A stretch of DNA of 31,210 nucleotides, taken from assembly GCF_030152825.1 (NCBI RefSeq), contig NZ_JASLIP010000032.1:1-31210 (forward strand), in the 5' to 3' direction. This DNA is from Corynebacterium sp. (GTDB taxonomy: Bacteria; Actinomycetota; Actinomycetes; Mycobacteriales; Mycobacteriaceae). A program made the translations under genes and the position numbers. The notes beneath the pieces are model-generated. The model saw only the letters and a program-made list of their open reading frames with translations, searched no databases and was not told the origin of the DNA. This document shows, piece by piece, positions 23,766-31,210 of the stretch; the stretch's first letter is position 1; each line of letters starts with the position of its first letter.

Positions 23766-23818
23766 CCGCCACCGCAGCCCCGCCACTTTTCCCCTACCCA
23801 CCGAGCCCGTGAGGTGGC

Positions 23819-23824
23819 TAGAGT
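23819..23824 (+). promoter_or_regulatory. -10 element of the small membrane protein gene
   Basis: TAGAGT predicts a start near 23831 and a leader of about 43 bases, with GAAGGAG at 23857-23863 ahead of TTG 23874. Confidence 0.4.
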
Positions 23825-23873
23825 CGAGGGGAGACACTACGCCGATTTTCTGCCTTGAAGGAGCATCGCACCC

Positions 23874-24185
23874 TTGGGTCGCCTCATTATCCTGATCCTG
23901 GTCATCATCACGATCGTGATGTTGTGGAAGGCCTTCGGGCCGGGCAGCGGCAATTCTTCCTCGGTGGGCCAGCTGGGCCGCCGGCAGAATAAGCAGCTCG
24001 ATCAGCAGCCGCGGGCGAAAGGCCCGGACGATGACCCGGACTTCCTGTGGAATATCGAGAAGGAACGCTTCAAGAAGCGCCGTGAGCAGGAACGCCTGGC
24101 CGAGGAAGAGGCCGAGCGCGAGAAGCGGGACCGCCTCCGCCGCCAACGGGACGAGGACCAGCAGGACCCGCCCGCCCAGGACTAG
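23874..24185 (+). CDS. Small single-helix membrane protein with charged coiled-coil tail
   Basis: A 103-residue protein, family not recognised. The N-terminus (GRLIILILVIITIVMLWKAFG) is one membrane helix. A Gly/Ser/Gln-rich linker and the segment DDDPDFLWNIEKERFKKRREQE follow, then a Glu/Arg-rich helix (LAEEEAEREKRDRLRRQRDED) likely to form a coiled coil in the cytoplasm. The start is TTG, preceded by GAAGGAG at about 10 bases; no ATG or GTG is suitably placed. The pattern resembles small envelope or division-associated actinobacterial proteins, but this is only a resemblance. It is convergent with the phosphotransferase gene (12-base gap). Confidence 0.65.
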   Translation: MGRLIILILVIITIVMLWKAFGPGSGNSSSVGQLGRRQNKQLDQQPRAKGPDDDPDFLWNIEKERFKKRREQERLAEEEAEREKRDRLRRQRDEDQQDPPAQD

Positions 24186-24197
24186 CCCCCGGCCGCG

Positions 24198-25376
24198 CTA
24201 AATCTCCACCCGCGGGGAACGCCCCGTGCGGTAGTGGTCGATGAGTAGGAACAGGTTATCCCAGCGCTTGTAGAGCTTCGCCCGTTCCAGCAGGTCCTCA
24301 TCCTCGAAGACCACCTGCGGATCTGCCACGTCCTCCGCGGCCACCCCGGCGTGGTCGAAGATCCGCTTCGTCAGCCCCGGCGCGATCATCTCGAAGTGGG
24401 CGTAGTCCAGCGCCGGATCGCCCACCGTCATATCGGAGAAGTCCAGCACGCCCACACCCTGGTCGGGTAGCCACAACAGGTGTTCCCGCGAAAGATCCCC
24501 GTGGGTGAGGCAGCGCCGCAGGTCAGTGCGGAACAGCATGTCGTCCACCTCGGCCATGATACCCTCGGCGCGGGCGTACTCCGCCGCCGAAAGCTCGGGT
24601 TTCAGCACTTCCACCATTCGGTGGCGCATCACCTCGTGCTTGCCCGGCAGGGTGCGCTCCGTATAGTTCAGCCCGGGTCGCGCCCCCTCGGTGGCCGGGC
24701 TGATCGGCACCCCGCCGACCTCGTGAACGCCCGTCGCGTCACTCTGCCCCGGGCCGTCGGCCCACCAACTCTCCAGGTTGCTAGCCGGCGGGAGGCTGGA
24801 GTTCATCGTGTGCATCGCCGCCAGCAGGCTGCCCAGCTGTTCGACGACGAGTTCCTGCTGTTCGACGTCCATCTGCTGCCAGACGTTCGCGTCCAGCGGG
24901 GTGCCGTCGATGACGGAGAGCAGGGTCACCCGGATGCGCCGCTGATTGCCGGTGAATCGGCGCGGCACGTGGGCCTGGCGCACCGTCTGCGGCAGGCGGG
25001 CGTTGGAGCGGTGCCCCAGCGCCGCGATCACCCCGGACTCCCGGGAGGCCTGCAGGCGGTAGGCCTCGGTGTATGGGGCGCGGACGATGACGCGATTCGG
25101 GACCATGTCCGCGAATTCCCCTTCGTCGCTGCGCACGCCCTCCAGCAGGATGACGGCGTGGTCCATGCCCTGCTTCGGCAGGAGGATGTTCTCCCAGGCC
25201 AGGTCCTGCCAGATCAGCTTGATGAAGATCGGCAAGGTCTCCGGGCGCAGGTCCTCGCGGCTGTAGTCGTGCGCCACCTCCGCCCGGTCGATGTTGCCGG
25301 TGCGGATGTCCTCCGCGCTCAGCTTGCCGATGGGCTGGTAGTTCCCGGAAGAAAAGCCGCCCTGCTGCTCTGTCAC
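24198..25376 (-). CDS. APH-fold phosphotransferase, third gene of the rmlC-rmlA operon
   Basis: A 392-residue protein kinase-like (APH family) enzyme. The Brenner motif is HGDLSREHLL, with His where Asn is usual, as in some macrolide kinases. The metal-binding motif is VLDFSDMTVGDPALDYAHFE. The N-terminal lobe holds RVIVRAPYTEAYRLQASRE. GTG 25376 starts 10 bases after the rmlA stop with a GAGG site, so it is cotranscribed with rmlC and rmlA. It may phosphorylate a sugar, a lipid or a small molecule; resistance is possible but the housekeeping operon makes a cell-envelope or metabolic role as likely. The substrate is not known. Confidence 0.8.
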   Translation of the reverse strand: MTEQQGGFSSGNYQPIGKLSAEDIRTGNIDRAEVAHDYSREDLRPETLPIFIKLIWQDLAWENILLPKQGMDHAVILLEGVRSDEGEFADMVPNRVIVRAPYTEAYRLQASRESGVIAALGHRSNARLPQTVRQAHVPRRFTGNQRRIRVTLLSVIDGTPLDANVWQQMDVEQQELVVEQLGSLLAAMHTMNSSLPPASNLESWWADGPGQSDATGVHEVGGVPISPATEGARPGLNYTERTLPGKHEVMRHRMVEVLKPELSAAEYARAEGIMAEVDDMLFRTDLRRCLTHGDLSREHLLWLPDQGVGVLDFSDMTVGDPALDYAHFEMIAPGLTKRIFDHAGVAAEDVADPQVVFEDEDLLERAKLYKRWDNLFLLIDHYRTGRSPRVEI

Positions 25377-25386
25377 TCTCGTTGCC

Positions 25387-26265
25387 TCACTTTTCCCATT
25401 CCGCCTGGGCGCACAATTGCCTCAGGTATTGACCATAGGGGCTGGCTCCATGCGCGTCGGCGTTATCCCGCAACTGCTCGTCGCTGATCAACCCCATGCG
25501 CCACGCGACCTCCTCCGGGCAGCCAACCTTCAGGCCTTGCCGCTTCTCGATCGCACCGACGAAGTCGCTGGCGCCGTTGAGGTCGTCGATCGTGCCGGTG
25601 TCCAGCCAGGCCGTGCCACGGGGCAACACCTCCACATGCAGGCGGCCCTGCTCCAGGTAGGCCTGGTTGATGCCGGTGATCTCCAGCTCGCCACGGGCGG
25701 AGGGCTGAAGCTGCTTGGCGATCTCCACCACGTCCGGGCCGTAGAAATACAGTCCCGGCACCGCATATGGGGAGCGCGGCTTCGCGGGCTTCTCCTCAAT
25801 GGAGATGGCCTTGCCGGTCTCGTCGAAATCCACGACCCCGTAGGCGGTGGGGTCGGCGACGGCGTAGCCGAAGATCACTCCGCCGTCCGGCTCGTTGAAG
25901 CGGCGCAGCTGGGTGCCCAGGCCGGAGCCGTAGAAGATATTGTCGCCCAGCACCAGCGCGACCGGCTCGTCGCCGATGAAATCCTCGCCGATGATGAAGG
26001 CCTCAGCCAGCCCGCGCGGGGCTTCCTGCGTGGCGTACTCGATGCTCACGCCGAAGCGGCTGCCGTCCCCCAGCAGTTCCTGGAAGGCCCGCTCGTCGCG
26101 TTCCGTGGTGATCACCAGGATCTCGGTGATCCCCGCCAGGATCAGAGTGGACAGCGGATAGTAGATCATCGGCTTGTCGTAGACCGGCACCAGCTGCTTC
26201 GACACGCTGAAGGTGATGGGCCACAGCCGCGAGCCGGTGCCGCCAGCCAGAATGATTCCGCGCAT
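25387..26265 (-). CDS. rmlA: Glucose-1-phosphate thymidylyltransferase RmlA
   Basis: A 292-residue nucleotidyltransferase that makes dTDP-glucose, the first step of dTDP-L-rhamnose synthesis. GGTGSRLWPITFSVSKQLVPVYDKPMIYYP contains the nucleotide-binding GGxGxRL and the KPMIYYPLS loop; LGDNIFYGSGLG and EITGINQAYL follow. Rhamnose is part of the linker joining arabinogalactan to peptidoglycan in this order. ATG 26265 starts 6 bases after the rmlC stop. Length is normal. Confidence 0.95.
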   Translation of the reverse strand: MRGIILAGGTGSRLWPITFSVSKQLVPVYDKPMIYYPLSTLILAGITEILVITTERDERAFQELLGDGSRFGVSIEYATQEAPRGLAEAFIIGEDFIGDEPVALVLGDNIFYGSGLGTQLRRFNEPDGGVIFGYAVADPTAYGVVDFDETGKAISIEEKPAKPRSPYAVPGLYFYGPDVVEIAKQLQPSARGELEITGINQAYLEQGRLHVEVLPRGTAWLDTGTIDDLNGASDFVGAIEKRQGLKVGCPEEVAWRMGLISDEQLRDNADAHGASPYGQYLRQLCAQAEWEK

Positions 26266-26271
26266 GATTGC

Positions 26272-26976
26272 CTAGCCCTCCCCGTGCTCGCCGTAACTGT
26301 CAGCGAAGTCCAGAGCCTCGGACCACTCCCGGCGCAGCTGCTGCTCCCAGCCGCGCGCCTCCTGCCAATCAGCCAGGCGCGCGTGAACCTCTGCGAGGGC
26401 CGGGGCGGCGGCGTCCTTATCGGAAAGAACCGCATCGGCGCGGTCCACGCCCCAGTCTATCCCCAGCTCTGGGTCGAAGGGATCCACCCCGAACTCCCGA
26501 TCCGGGTTATAGGCCTCGGTGACCAGGTAATTCAGCACCGCGGTCTCAGAGCGGGCGACGAAGCCGTGCCCCACCCCAATCGGCACGTGCACCGCGTAGT
26601 TATTCTCCTCGCTGAGGGTGATCTTGACGTGCTTGCCGAAGGTCGGGGAACCGACCCGCAGATCCACCAGCACGTCCACAACCTCCCCGGCCAGGCAGCT
26701 GACGAACTTCGCCTGCCCCGGCGGAACCTCGGCCAGGTGGATGCCCCGAACCACATCGCTGCTGCTGCGGGACACATTCGCCTGCGCGACGTCGAAGGGA
26801 CAACCCAGGTGCTCCGTGAACTGGGCGGCCCGGAAGGCCTCGTGGAAGCTGCCGCGCGCGTCCCCGAAGACCCGTGGGGCGAATAGCCAGGCACCGGCGA
26901 TCGGAAGGTCGACGATGGCGGGCTCGGTGGCCGAGTCCAGGGGACGCAAGTCAACAGGCAGCTCTGCGGTACTCAT
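26272..26976 (-). CDS. rmlC: dTDP-4-dehydrorhamnose 3,5-epimerase RmlC
   Basis: A 234-residue cupin enzyme. The landmarks are RVFGDARGSFHEAF, VVRGIHLAEVPPGQAKFVSCLAGEVVDVLVDLR, GSPTFGKHVKITLSEEN, HVPIGVGHGFVA and YLVTEAYNPDREFGVDPFDPELGIDW. It is somewhat longer than the usual 180-200 residues because of a helical C-terminal tail (LAEVHARLADWQEARGWEQQ). ATG 26976 has a TAAAGT -10 seven bases upstream; the frame extends 18 codons further but that part overlaps the promoter. First gene of the rmlC-rmlA-phosphotransferase operon. Confidence 0.92.
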   Translation of the reverse strand: MSTAELPVDLRPLDSATEPAIVDLPIAGAWLFAPRVFGDARGSFHEAFRAAQFTEHLGCPFDVAQANVSRSSSDVVRGIHLAEVPPGQAKFVSCLAGEVVDVLVDLRVGSPTFGKHVKITLSEENNYAVHVPIGVGHGFVARSETAVLNYLVTEAYNPDREFGVDPFDPELGIDWGVDRADAVLSDKDAAAPALAEVHARLADWQEARGWEQQLRREWSEALDFADSYGEHGEG

Positions 26977-26983
26977 AGCCCAT

Positions 26984-26989
26984 ACTTTA
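26984..26989 (-). promoter_or_regulatory. -10 element of the rmlC operon, leaderless
   Basis: On the minus strand TAAAGT is followed by 7 bases and ATG at 26976. Confidence 0.5.
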
Positions 26990-27084
26990 GCGCCCAGCCC
27001 GGACACACAGCCGTAAGCGGTAGACAGCAAAGCAGCGTCCCCGCACTTTCGCCCGCGAATTTTTCCATAACTACCCCGAAGTGT

Positions 27085-27101
27085 TTAGCTTTTGCTAACT
27101 T
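27085..27101 (+). promoter_or_regulatory. Promoter of the MHS transporter with overlapping inverted repeat
   Basis: TAACTT (27096-27101) is a -10 seven bases before ATG 27109, so the gene is probably leaderless. TTAGC-TTTT-GCTAA (27085-27098) is a small inverted repeat overlapping it, a possible operator. Confidence 0.45.
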
Positions 27102-27108
27102 TCAGCGC

Positions 27109-28398
27109 ATGGACTCTCCCAACCGTTCAGAAGACCGGCGCATTCTTGGCGCCACCCTCGTCGGCACGACGATCGAGTGGTACGACTTCTTCATCTACGC
27201 CCAAGCCGCCGGCCTCGTGTTCGGTACGCAGTTCTTCGCCCCCGCGAGCAGTGATAACCCCAGCCTCGCGCAGGTTTTCGCCTGGGCATCGCTGGGCATC
27301 AGCTTCCTCTTCCGCCCGCTCGGCGCCGCCATCGCCGGCCACCTGGGCGACAAGATCGGCCGCAAGAAGGTGCTCGCCGGCACCCTGATCCTCATGGGTG
27401 TGGCCACCACCCTGATCGGTGTGCTGCCGACCTACGCCGCCATCGGCATCGCCGCTCCCCTGCTGCTCGTCTTCCTGCGCATCCTGCAGGGCCTGTCCGC
27501 GGGAGGCGAATGGGGCGGGGCCGCGCTCCTCGCCGTGGAGCACGCGCCGAAGGGCCGCCGTGGCCATTTCGGCTCCTATCCGCAGATCGGCGTGCCCACC
27601 GGACTCGCCCTGTCCACCGTGGTCTTGCTCGCCATCACCGCAATCATCGGGCAGGACGCCTACCTCGACTGGGGTTGGCGTATTCCGTTCCTGTTGAGCT
27701 TCGTGCTGGTGATCGTGGGTGTCATCGTGCGCGCAAAGGTCGCCGAATCTCCGGTGTTCCAGGAAATGCGTGAGCGTGCCGCCGAGTCCAGCGCCCCGCT
27801 GGGCGTGCTGTTGCGCGACCACTGGCGGCTCGTGATCCGCGCGGCGCTGATCTTTGCCGGTAACAACGCCTCCGGATATATGATCATCGCTTTCATGGGC
27901 TCCTATGCCACGAAGGAGCTGGGCCACGACCAGGTCAGCGTCTTCCTGTGCGTGGTCATCGCAGCCCTGGCCTGGATCGCGCTGACGATGTACTCCGGCG
28001 GGCTTTCCGACCGCATCGGCCGGGTGCAGACCTTCCTCTGGGGATACGGCATGCTCATCGTGATCGCGGTGCCGGTGTGGTTCTTCATCGACTCCGGCTC
28101 GCTGTGGATCTTCGGCATCGGCATGCTCCTGTTCATCCCGGGCCTGGCGCTGTCCTATGGCCCGCAGTCCGCCCTCTACGCAGAGATGTTCCCCCGCGAA
28201 GTGCGCTTCTCTGGGGTCTCCGTGGCCTATGCCCTGGGTTCCATCCTGGGTGGCGCTTTCGCACCGATGATCTCCCAGATGCTCTTCAACCGCACCGGGG
28301 TGATCTGGACGGTTGGTATCTACCTGATGGTGATGTGCATGATTTCCGTTTTTGCGCTGCTGCGCACCCCCCGTAACCTCGCGGACACCGAGCTCTAA
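27109..28398 (+). CDS. MFS transporter, metabolite:H+ symporter (MHS) family
   Basis: A 429-residue, 12-helix transporter. The opening LVGTTIEWYDFFIYAQAAGLVFG is the MHS-family signature, and GDKIGRKKVLAGTLILMG carries the G-x3-D-x2-GR(K/R) loop between helices 2 and 3. AGGEWGGAALLAVEHAPKGRRGHFGSYPQIGVPTGL and the second-half repeat GGLSDRIGRVQTFLWG follow. Relatives import organic acids, shikimate, betaine or proline with protons; the substrate here is unknown. It has its own promoter and a strong terminator, so it is a single-gene unit set between the two rml parts. Confidence 0.88.
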   Translation: MDSPNRSEDRRILGATLVGTTIEWYDFFIYAQAAGLVFGTQFFAPASSDNPSLAQVFAWASLGISFLFRPLGAAIAGHLGDKIGRKKVLAGTLILMGVATTLIGVLPTYAAIGIAAPLLLVFLRILQGLSAGGEWGGAALLAVEHAPKGRRGHFGSYPQIGVPTGLALSTVVLLAITAIIGQDAYLDWGWRIPFLLSFVLVIVGVIVRAKVAESPVFQEMRERAAESSAPLGVLLRDHWRLVIRAALIFAGNNASGYMIIAFMGSYATKELGHDQVSVFLCVVIAALAWIALTMYSGGLSDRIGRVQTFLWGYGMLIVIAVPVWFFIDSGSLWIFGIGMLLFIPGLALSYGPQSALYAEMFPREVRFSGVSVAYALGSILGGAFAPMISQMLFNRTGVIWTVGIYLMVMCMISVFALLRTPRNLADTEL

Positions 28399-28415
28399 AA
28401 CACTCCGCCCGCCTG

Positions 28416-28445
28416 CCCCGCAAGCCACGGGCTTGCGGGGTTTTT
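28416..28445 (+). terminator. Rho-independent terminator of the MHS transporter gene
   Basis: A perfect 11-bp stem, CCCCGCAAGCC (28416-28426) with GGCTTGCGGGG (28430-28440), has loop ACG and is followed by TTTTT (28441-28445). It ends one base before the rmlB stop and serves the + strand. Confidence 0.92.
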
Positions 28446-28446
28446 C

Positions 28447-29550
28447 CTATCCCAGCAGCTTCTCCGTTTGGCCGTAGCGGCGCTCCGCCGCCGCACGGGT
28501 CTCCTCCCACCACTGCTGGTTATCGCGGTACCAATCGATCGTCGCCGCCAGGCCCGCAGCGAAGTCCGTGTATCTCGGCTGCCAGCCCAGGCCCTCCATC
28601 GAGGATGGGTCGATCGCATAGCGGCGGTCATGGCCCGGCCGGTCGCTCACCCAGTCGAAGTCATCCGACTCGCGACCGAAGGCCGCCAAAAGGTCGCGCA
28701 CAACCTGCAGGTTATTGCGCTCCCCATCCGCACCGATGAGGTAGGTCTGCCCCAGTTCGCCGCGCTCCAGGATCGCCCAGACCGCGTCGTTGTGGTCGTC
28801 GACGTGAATCCAGTCGCGGACGTTATCCCCCTTGCCGTAGAGCCGCGGCCGCTGCCCCTGCAGCAGGCCGGTGACCTGGCGCGGGATGAACTTCTCCGGG
28901 TGCTGGCGCGGCCCGTAGTTATTCGAGCAATTACTGATCGTGGCCTTCAACCCCAGGCTGCGGACGAAGGCGCGCACCATGTGGTCCGCCGCCGCCTTGG
29001 ACGCCGAGTAGGGCGAGGACGGCTGGTAGGGAGTCGTCGGAGTGAAGCGCTGCGGATCGTCTAGCGCGAGGTCCCCGAAGACCTCGTCTGTGGAGACGTG
29101 GTGCAGGTAGATGCCGTGGCGCACTGCAGCCTCGGCGAGGTGCACCGTCCCATCCACGTTGCTGCGAACGAACAGCGCCGGGTCCAGCAGGGAATTATCG
29201 TTGTGCGACTCCGCCGCGAAGTGGACGATGGCCAGCGCGTCCGTGTCCGGAACCTCGGCGGCGACCTCATCGACCAGGGCGAGCACCGCCTCCCGGTCCG
29301 CGAGGTCCAGCTGCGTGAAGCGGAAACGCCCCTGATAAGCCTGCTCCAGCGGAGTGCCATCGGTGGTGCGCAGGTTCAGTGGATTGGCGGCATAGGTCAT
29401 CGCGTCCGCGACATGCACGTGGACGTCAGGGCGGGTGGCTAGCGTGCGGTGAACGAAATTCGCCCCAATAAAACCGGCACCGCCGGTGACCAGCACATGG
29501 GCCAACCGGCGGTGGGGCACTGCCGCTTGATGAGCGGTTTGAGCGGTCAC
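28447..29550 (-). CDS. rmlB: dTDP-glucose 4,6-dehydratase RmlB
   Basis: A 367-residue extended SDR enzyme, the second step of dTDP-rhamnose synthesis. The NAD motif is VTGGAGFIGANFVH, followed by STDEVFGDL, the catalytic YSASKAAADHMV (YxxxK) and CSNNYGPRQHPEKFIPR. GTG 29550 is 41 bases after the ccsB stop and no clear ribosome-binding site or TAnnnT box is seen; an internal GTG ten codons later is an alternative. It may be read through from ccsB. rmlD is not in the window. Confidence 0.92.
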   Translation of the reverse strand: MTAQTAHQAAVPHRRLAHVLVTGGAGFIGANFVHRTLATRPDVHVHVADAMTYAANPLNLRTTDGTPLEQAYQGRFRFTQLDLADREAVLALVDEVAAEVPDTDALAIVHFAAESHNDNSLLDPALFVRSNVDGTVHLAEAAVRHGIYLHHVSTDEVFGDLALDDPQRFTPTTPYQPSSPYSASKAAADHMVRAFVRSLGLKATISNCSNNYGPRQHPEKFIPRQVTGLLQGQRPRLYGKGDNVRDWIHVDDHNDAVWAILERGELGQTYLIGADGERNNLQVVRDLLAAFGRESDDFDWVSDRPGHDRRYAIDPSSMEGLGWQPRYTDFAAGLAATIDWYRDNQQWWEETRAAAERRYGQTEKLLG

Positions 29551-29591
29551 GAGGAAGCGTCACACTCCAAGCGTGTTTTTAATCGGTGGTT

Positions 29592-30707
29592 TTAGTTCAG
29601 GCCAGCGTAGGAGTGCAGGCCGGAGACCACCATGTTGATGAAGAAGAGGTTGAAGACCATCGTCGCGAAAGCGATGACGTTGATCCAAGCAGCCTTGGTG
29701 CCACGCCAGCCCGGGGTTGCGCGGGCGTGCAGGTACGCGGCGTAGAGGATCCAGGTGATGAAGGAGACCGTCTCCTTCGGGTCCCAGCCCCAGAACCGAC
29801 CCCAGGCGGCGTCTGCCCAAATCGCGCCGAAGATGATGCCCAGGCCAAAGATCGGCAGGGTCCAGATCGCGCTGCGGTAGGCCAGGGCGTCCAGCTTGGA
29901 GGCATCCGGCAGCGGGGAGGCGATGGCGCCGAAGAAGCCCTTCTCCTGGCCCTTTGGGTGCCAGCGGCGCAGCAGGTACATCAGGGAAGCCATGCCGGAG
30001 AGCAGGCCGATGCCGCCGCCGATGGAGACGGTGGAGACGTGGATGATGAACCAATTGGACTGCAGGGCCGGGACGACCGGGGCGGTCTCCGCGTAGAGCT
30101 TCGTGCCACCGTAGAACAGCAGCAGGGTCACCGGGGTCAGCACCCACGGCCACATCACGCGCATCGAGCGGCGGTTGATCACCACAGCCGCGGCCACCAT
30201 GGCGAACAGGGTGACGACCGCGACGTACTCGAAGAGGTTGCCCCACGGGAAGCGGTTCGCGGACATGCCACGCAGCACCAGGAATGCGGCGTGCACGGCG
30301 ATGGCCAGCCACACCAGCGCCTGGGCGATCCCACCGAAGGTATCCGCGCGCTTCACGCGCTGCAGGATCGTCTCGGCGCTCAAACTATCCGGCAGGTCCG
30401 CCTCGTCCAGGGAGGAGGTCGCGATGCCAGACACGTCGGCCGCGCCGTCGTCCCCGAACTCATCGGCAGCGACGTCGGTGGTGTCCGCACCGGATGCGCC
30501 AGCACCAACCGCCACCTTCTGGCGACGCTTCGCCTCCTGCGGGGTGGCCTCGTTCTTCAGCACCCGGGCGCGCTCGCGGCGGGCGTCGTTCGCCAGGCGG
30601 ACGAGCCCGTAGTAGAACAGGGACACCGCCAGGGCGAGCAGGTACAGCACCACCGTCGTCTTGTACGCCAGGTCAGAAAACTGCGCGAGATCTTGATTAA
30701 TCTGCAT
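29592..30707 (-). CDS. ccsB: Cytochrome c biogenesis protein CcsB/ResC
   Basis: A 371-residue membrane protein of the System II heme-handling pair. An N-terminal helix is followed by a long charged/acidic cytoplasmic stretch (about 45-115), then about seven helices. The conserved tryptophan-rich heme-handling loop is WGRFWGWDPKETVSFITWILYAAYLHAR, and NLFEYVAVV and FIIHVSTV with conserved His also fit. With ResB it exports heme and attaches it to apocytochrome c, which here serves the menaquinol-oxidising bc1 branch. It lies downstream of resB with a 140-base gap. The ATG has no obvious strong ribosome-binding site. Confidence 0.9.
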   Translation of the reverse strand: MQINQDLAQFSDLAYKTTVVLYLLALAVSLFYYGLVRLANDARRERARVLKNEATPQEAKRRQKVAVGAGASGADTTDVAADEFGDDGAADVSGIATSSLDEADLPDSLSAETILQRVKRADTFGGIAQALVWLAIAVHAAFLVLRGMSANRFPWGNLFEYVAVVTLFAMVAAAVVINRRSMRVMWPWVLTPVTLLLFYGGTKLYAETAPVVPALQSNWFIIHVSTVSIGGGIGLLSGMASLMYLLRRWHPKGQEKGFFGAIASPLPDASKLDALAYRSAIWTLPIFGLGIIFGAIWADAAWGRFWGWDPKETVSFITWILYAAYLHARATPGWRGTKAAWINVIAFATMVFNLFFINMVVSGLHSYAGLN

Positions 30708-30739
30708 GGATTATTTCGATTCCTCAACGGACTAAAGGC

Positions 30740-30794
30740 ATGCGCCGACCAAGGCGCATCTCTTGCACATCTAAGATTATCCCCGCCAAGCGGG
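30740..30794 (-). promoter_or_regulatory. Two hairpins and candidate -10 in the resB-ccsB gap
   Basis: ATGCGCC (30740-30746) pairs with GGCGCAT (30753-30759) across a 6-base loop, and CCCGC (30782-30786) pairs with GCGGG (30790-30794). Between them, on the minus strand, TAATCT (30779-30774) could be a -10, so the larger hairpin would lie in a 5' leader of ccsB. The rest of the gap 30708-30847 shows nothing recognised. Confidence 0.35.
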
Positions 30795-30847
30795 AAATCC
30801 AACACTCCAACGGCGCCGGATAGTGGCAGCGACCAGCAAAAAACGAT

Positions 30848-31210
30848 TCAGCGATCGCGGAGCTGTTCGTCAAGTCCGTCGCCGAAATCCTCTTCCCAGC
30901 TACCGCTGGAAGCATGATGTTCCTCGTCCAGGTCCTCCTCCTCGAGGCCCAGGATCCGCTCCGCGGTGCGGTTGAACTCTGCGCCCCAGCCGGCAGCGTC
31001 AGTGCGCGCCAGCCCAGCGATCTCCAGCTCGGTGCCCGGCTGGCCGTCGGTACGCGGCGCCAGGCGGATCCACAGGCGGCGGCGCTTGATGGACAGGGAG
31101 ACCACCAGCGAGGCCAGCATGAGGACCGCGAAGAAGAACACCCACCACAGGGTCGGGTCGTGGCCGATCTGGATGTTGATGAACTCCTTGGCGCCGTCGA
31201 AGGTGATCTC
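30848..31210 (-). CDS. resB: Cytochrome c biogenesis protein ResB (Ccs1), 3' part
   Basis: The last 120 codons of ResB, cut by the window edge; the frame is open to base 31210. It begins EITFDGAKEFINIQIGHDPTLWWV, continues into a membrane helix (FFFAVLMLASLVVSLSI) and the basic RRRLWIRLAPR typical of the ResB C-terminus, and ends in an acidic tail (LEEEDLDEEHH...DGLDEQLRDR). It partners the CcsB protein encoded downstream. Identification rests on the C-terminal pattern and synteny. Confidence 0.82.
   Translation of the reverse strand, partial: EITFDGAKEFINIQIGHDPTLWWVFFFAVLMLASLVVSLSIKRRRLWIRLAPRTDGQPGTELEIAGLARTDAAGWGAEFNRTAERILGLEEEDLDEEHHASSGSWEEDFGDGLDEQLRDR

Noticed and set aside
26272..29550. 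RmlC-RmlD or RmlC-RmlB fusion
   Set aside because: RmlC ends after a short helical tail and RmlB is a separate gene; no RmlD sequence is present in the window.
1..31210. CRISPR arrays, insertion sequences, prophage or attachment sites
   Set aside because: No regularly spaced repeats, transposase, integrase or duplicated tRNA ends were seen. The 20-bp repeat occurs only twice, 23.7 kb apart, without an integrase.

Overview
The window is a high-GC actinobacterial chromosome segment, most likely from a Corynebacterium (species not determinable). The menD / DUF3592 / mannosyltransferase / menG / menJ order is the one known from Corynebacterium and Mycobacterium. The rml sugar genes, the ResB/CcsB cytochrome c maturation pair and the many leaderless TAnnnT-N6-8-ATG/GTG promoters fit the same group.

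Layout. (1) 49-6087, respiratory quinone and glycolipid block: menJ on +, then convergent menG, and the overlapping menD > DUF3592 > mgtA operon on -. (2) 6148-8025, accessory stretch: a striking tandem 17-bp operator, an FMO-like flavoprotein, and a YefM-YoeB toxin-antitoxin pair with its own CGTACG operator. (3) 8033-12617, menC and menB divergent, an RluA/RluC-type pseudouridine synthase, and menE. (4) 12614-22226, an Opp/Dpp-type ABC importer (binding lipoprotein, two permeases, one fused double ATPase) framed by two paralogous GPRG-type FAD/NAD(P)-binding proteins on the opposite strand. This block sits between menE and menA and is the best candidate for an undescribed system. (5) 22341-25376, menA, a DUF4229 membrane protein, a small membrane/coiled-coil protein and an APH-fold phosphotransferase. 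(6) 25387-29550, the rmlC-rmlA-phosphotransferase operon, an MHS-family transporter and rmlB (dTDP-rhamnose for the arabinogalactan linker). (7) 29592-31210, ccsB and the 3' part of resB, cut by the window edge.

Together the men genes make and partly saturate menaquinone (menD, menC, menE, menB, menA, menG, menJ; menF and menH are not in the window). The quinone feeds the bc1-type respiratory chain whose c-type cytochromes need ResB/CcsB. mgtA and the rml genes serve the envelope. The importer/flavoprotein block has no evident role in these pathways. Its layout suggests uptake and redox processing of a peptide-like or amine compound, which is inference only.

No gene-free stretch exceeds 300 bases. 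The largest gaps are about 140 bases (6088-6228 and 30708-30847) and both carry structure described below. No tRNA, rRNA, CRISPR array or insertion sequence was seen.
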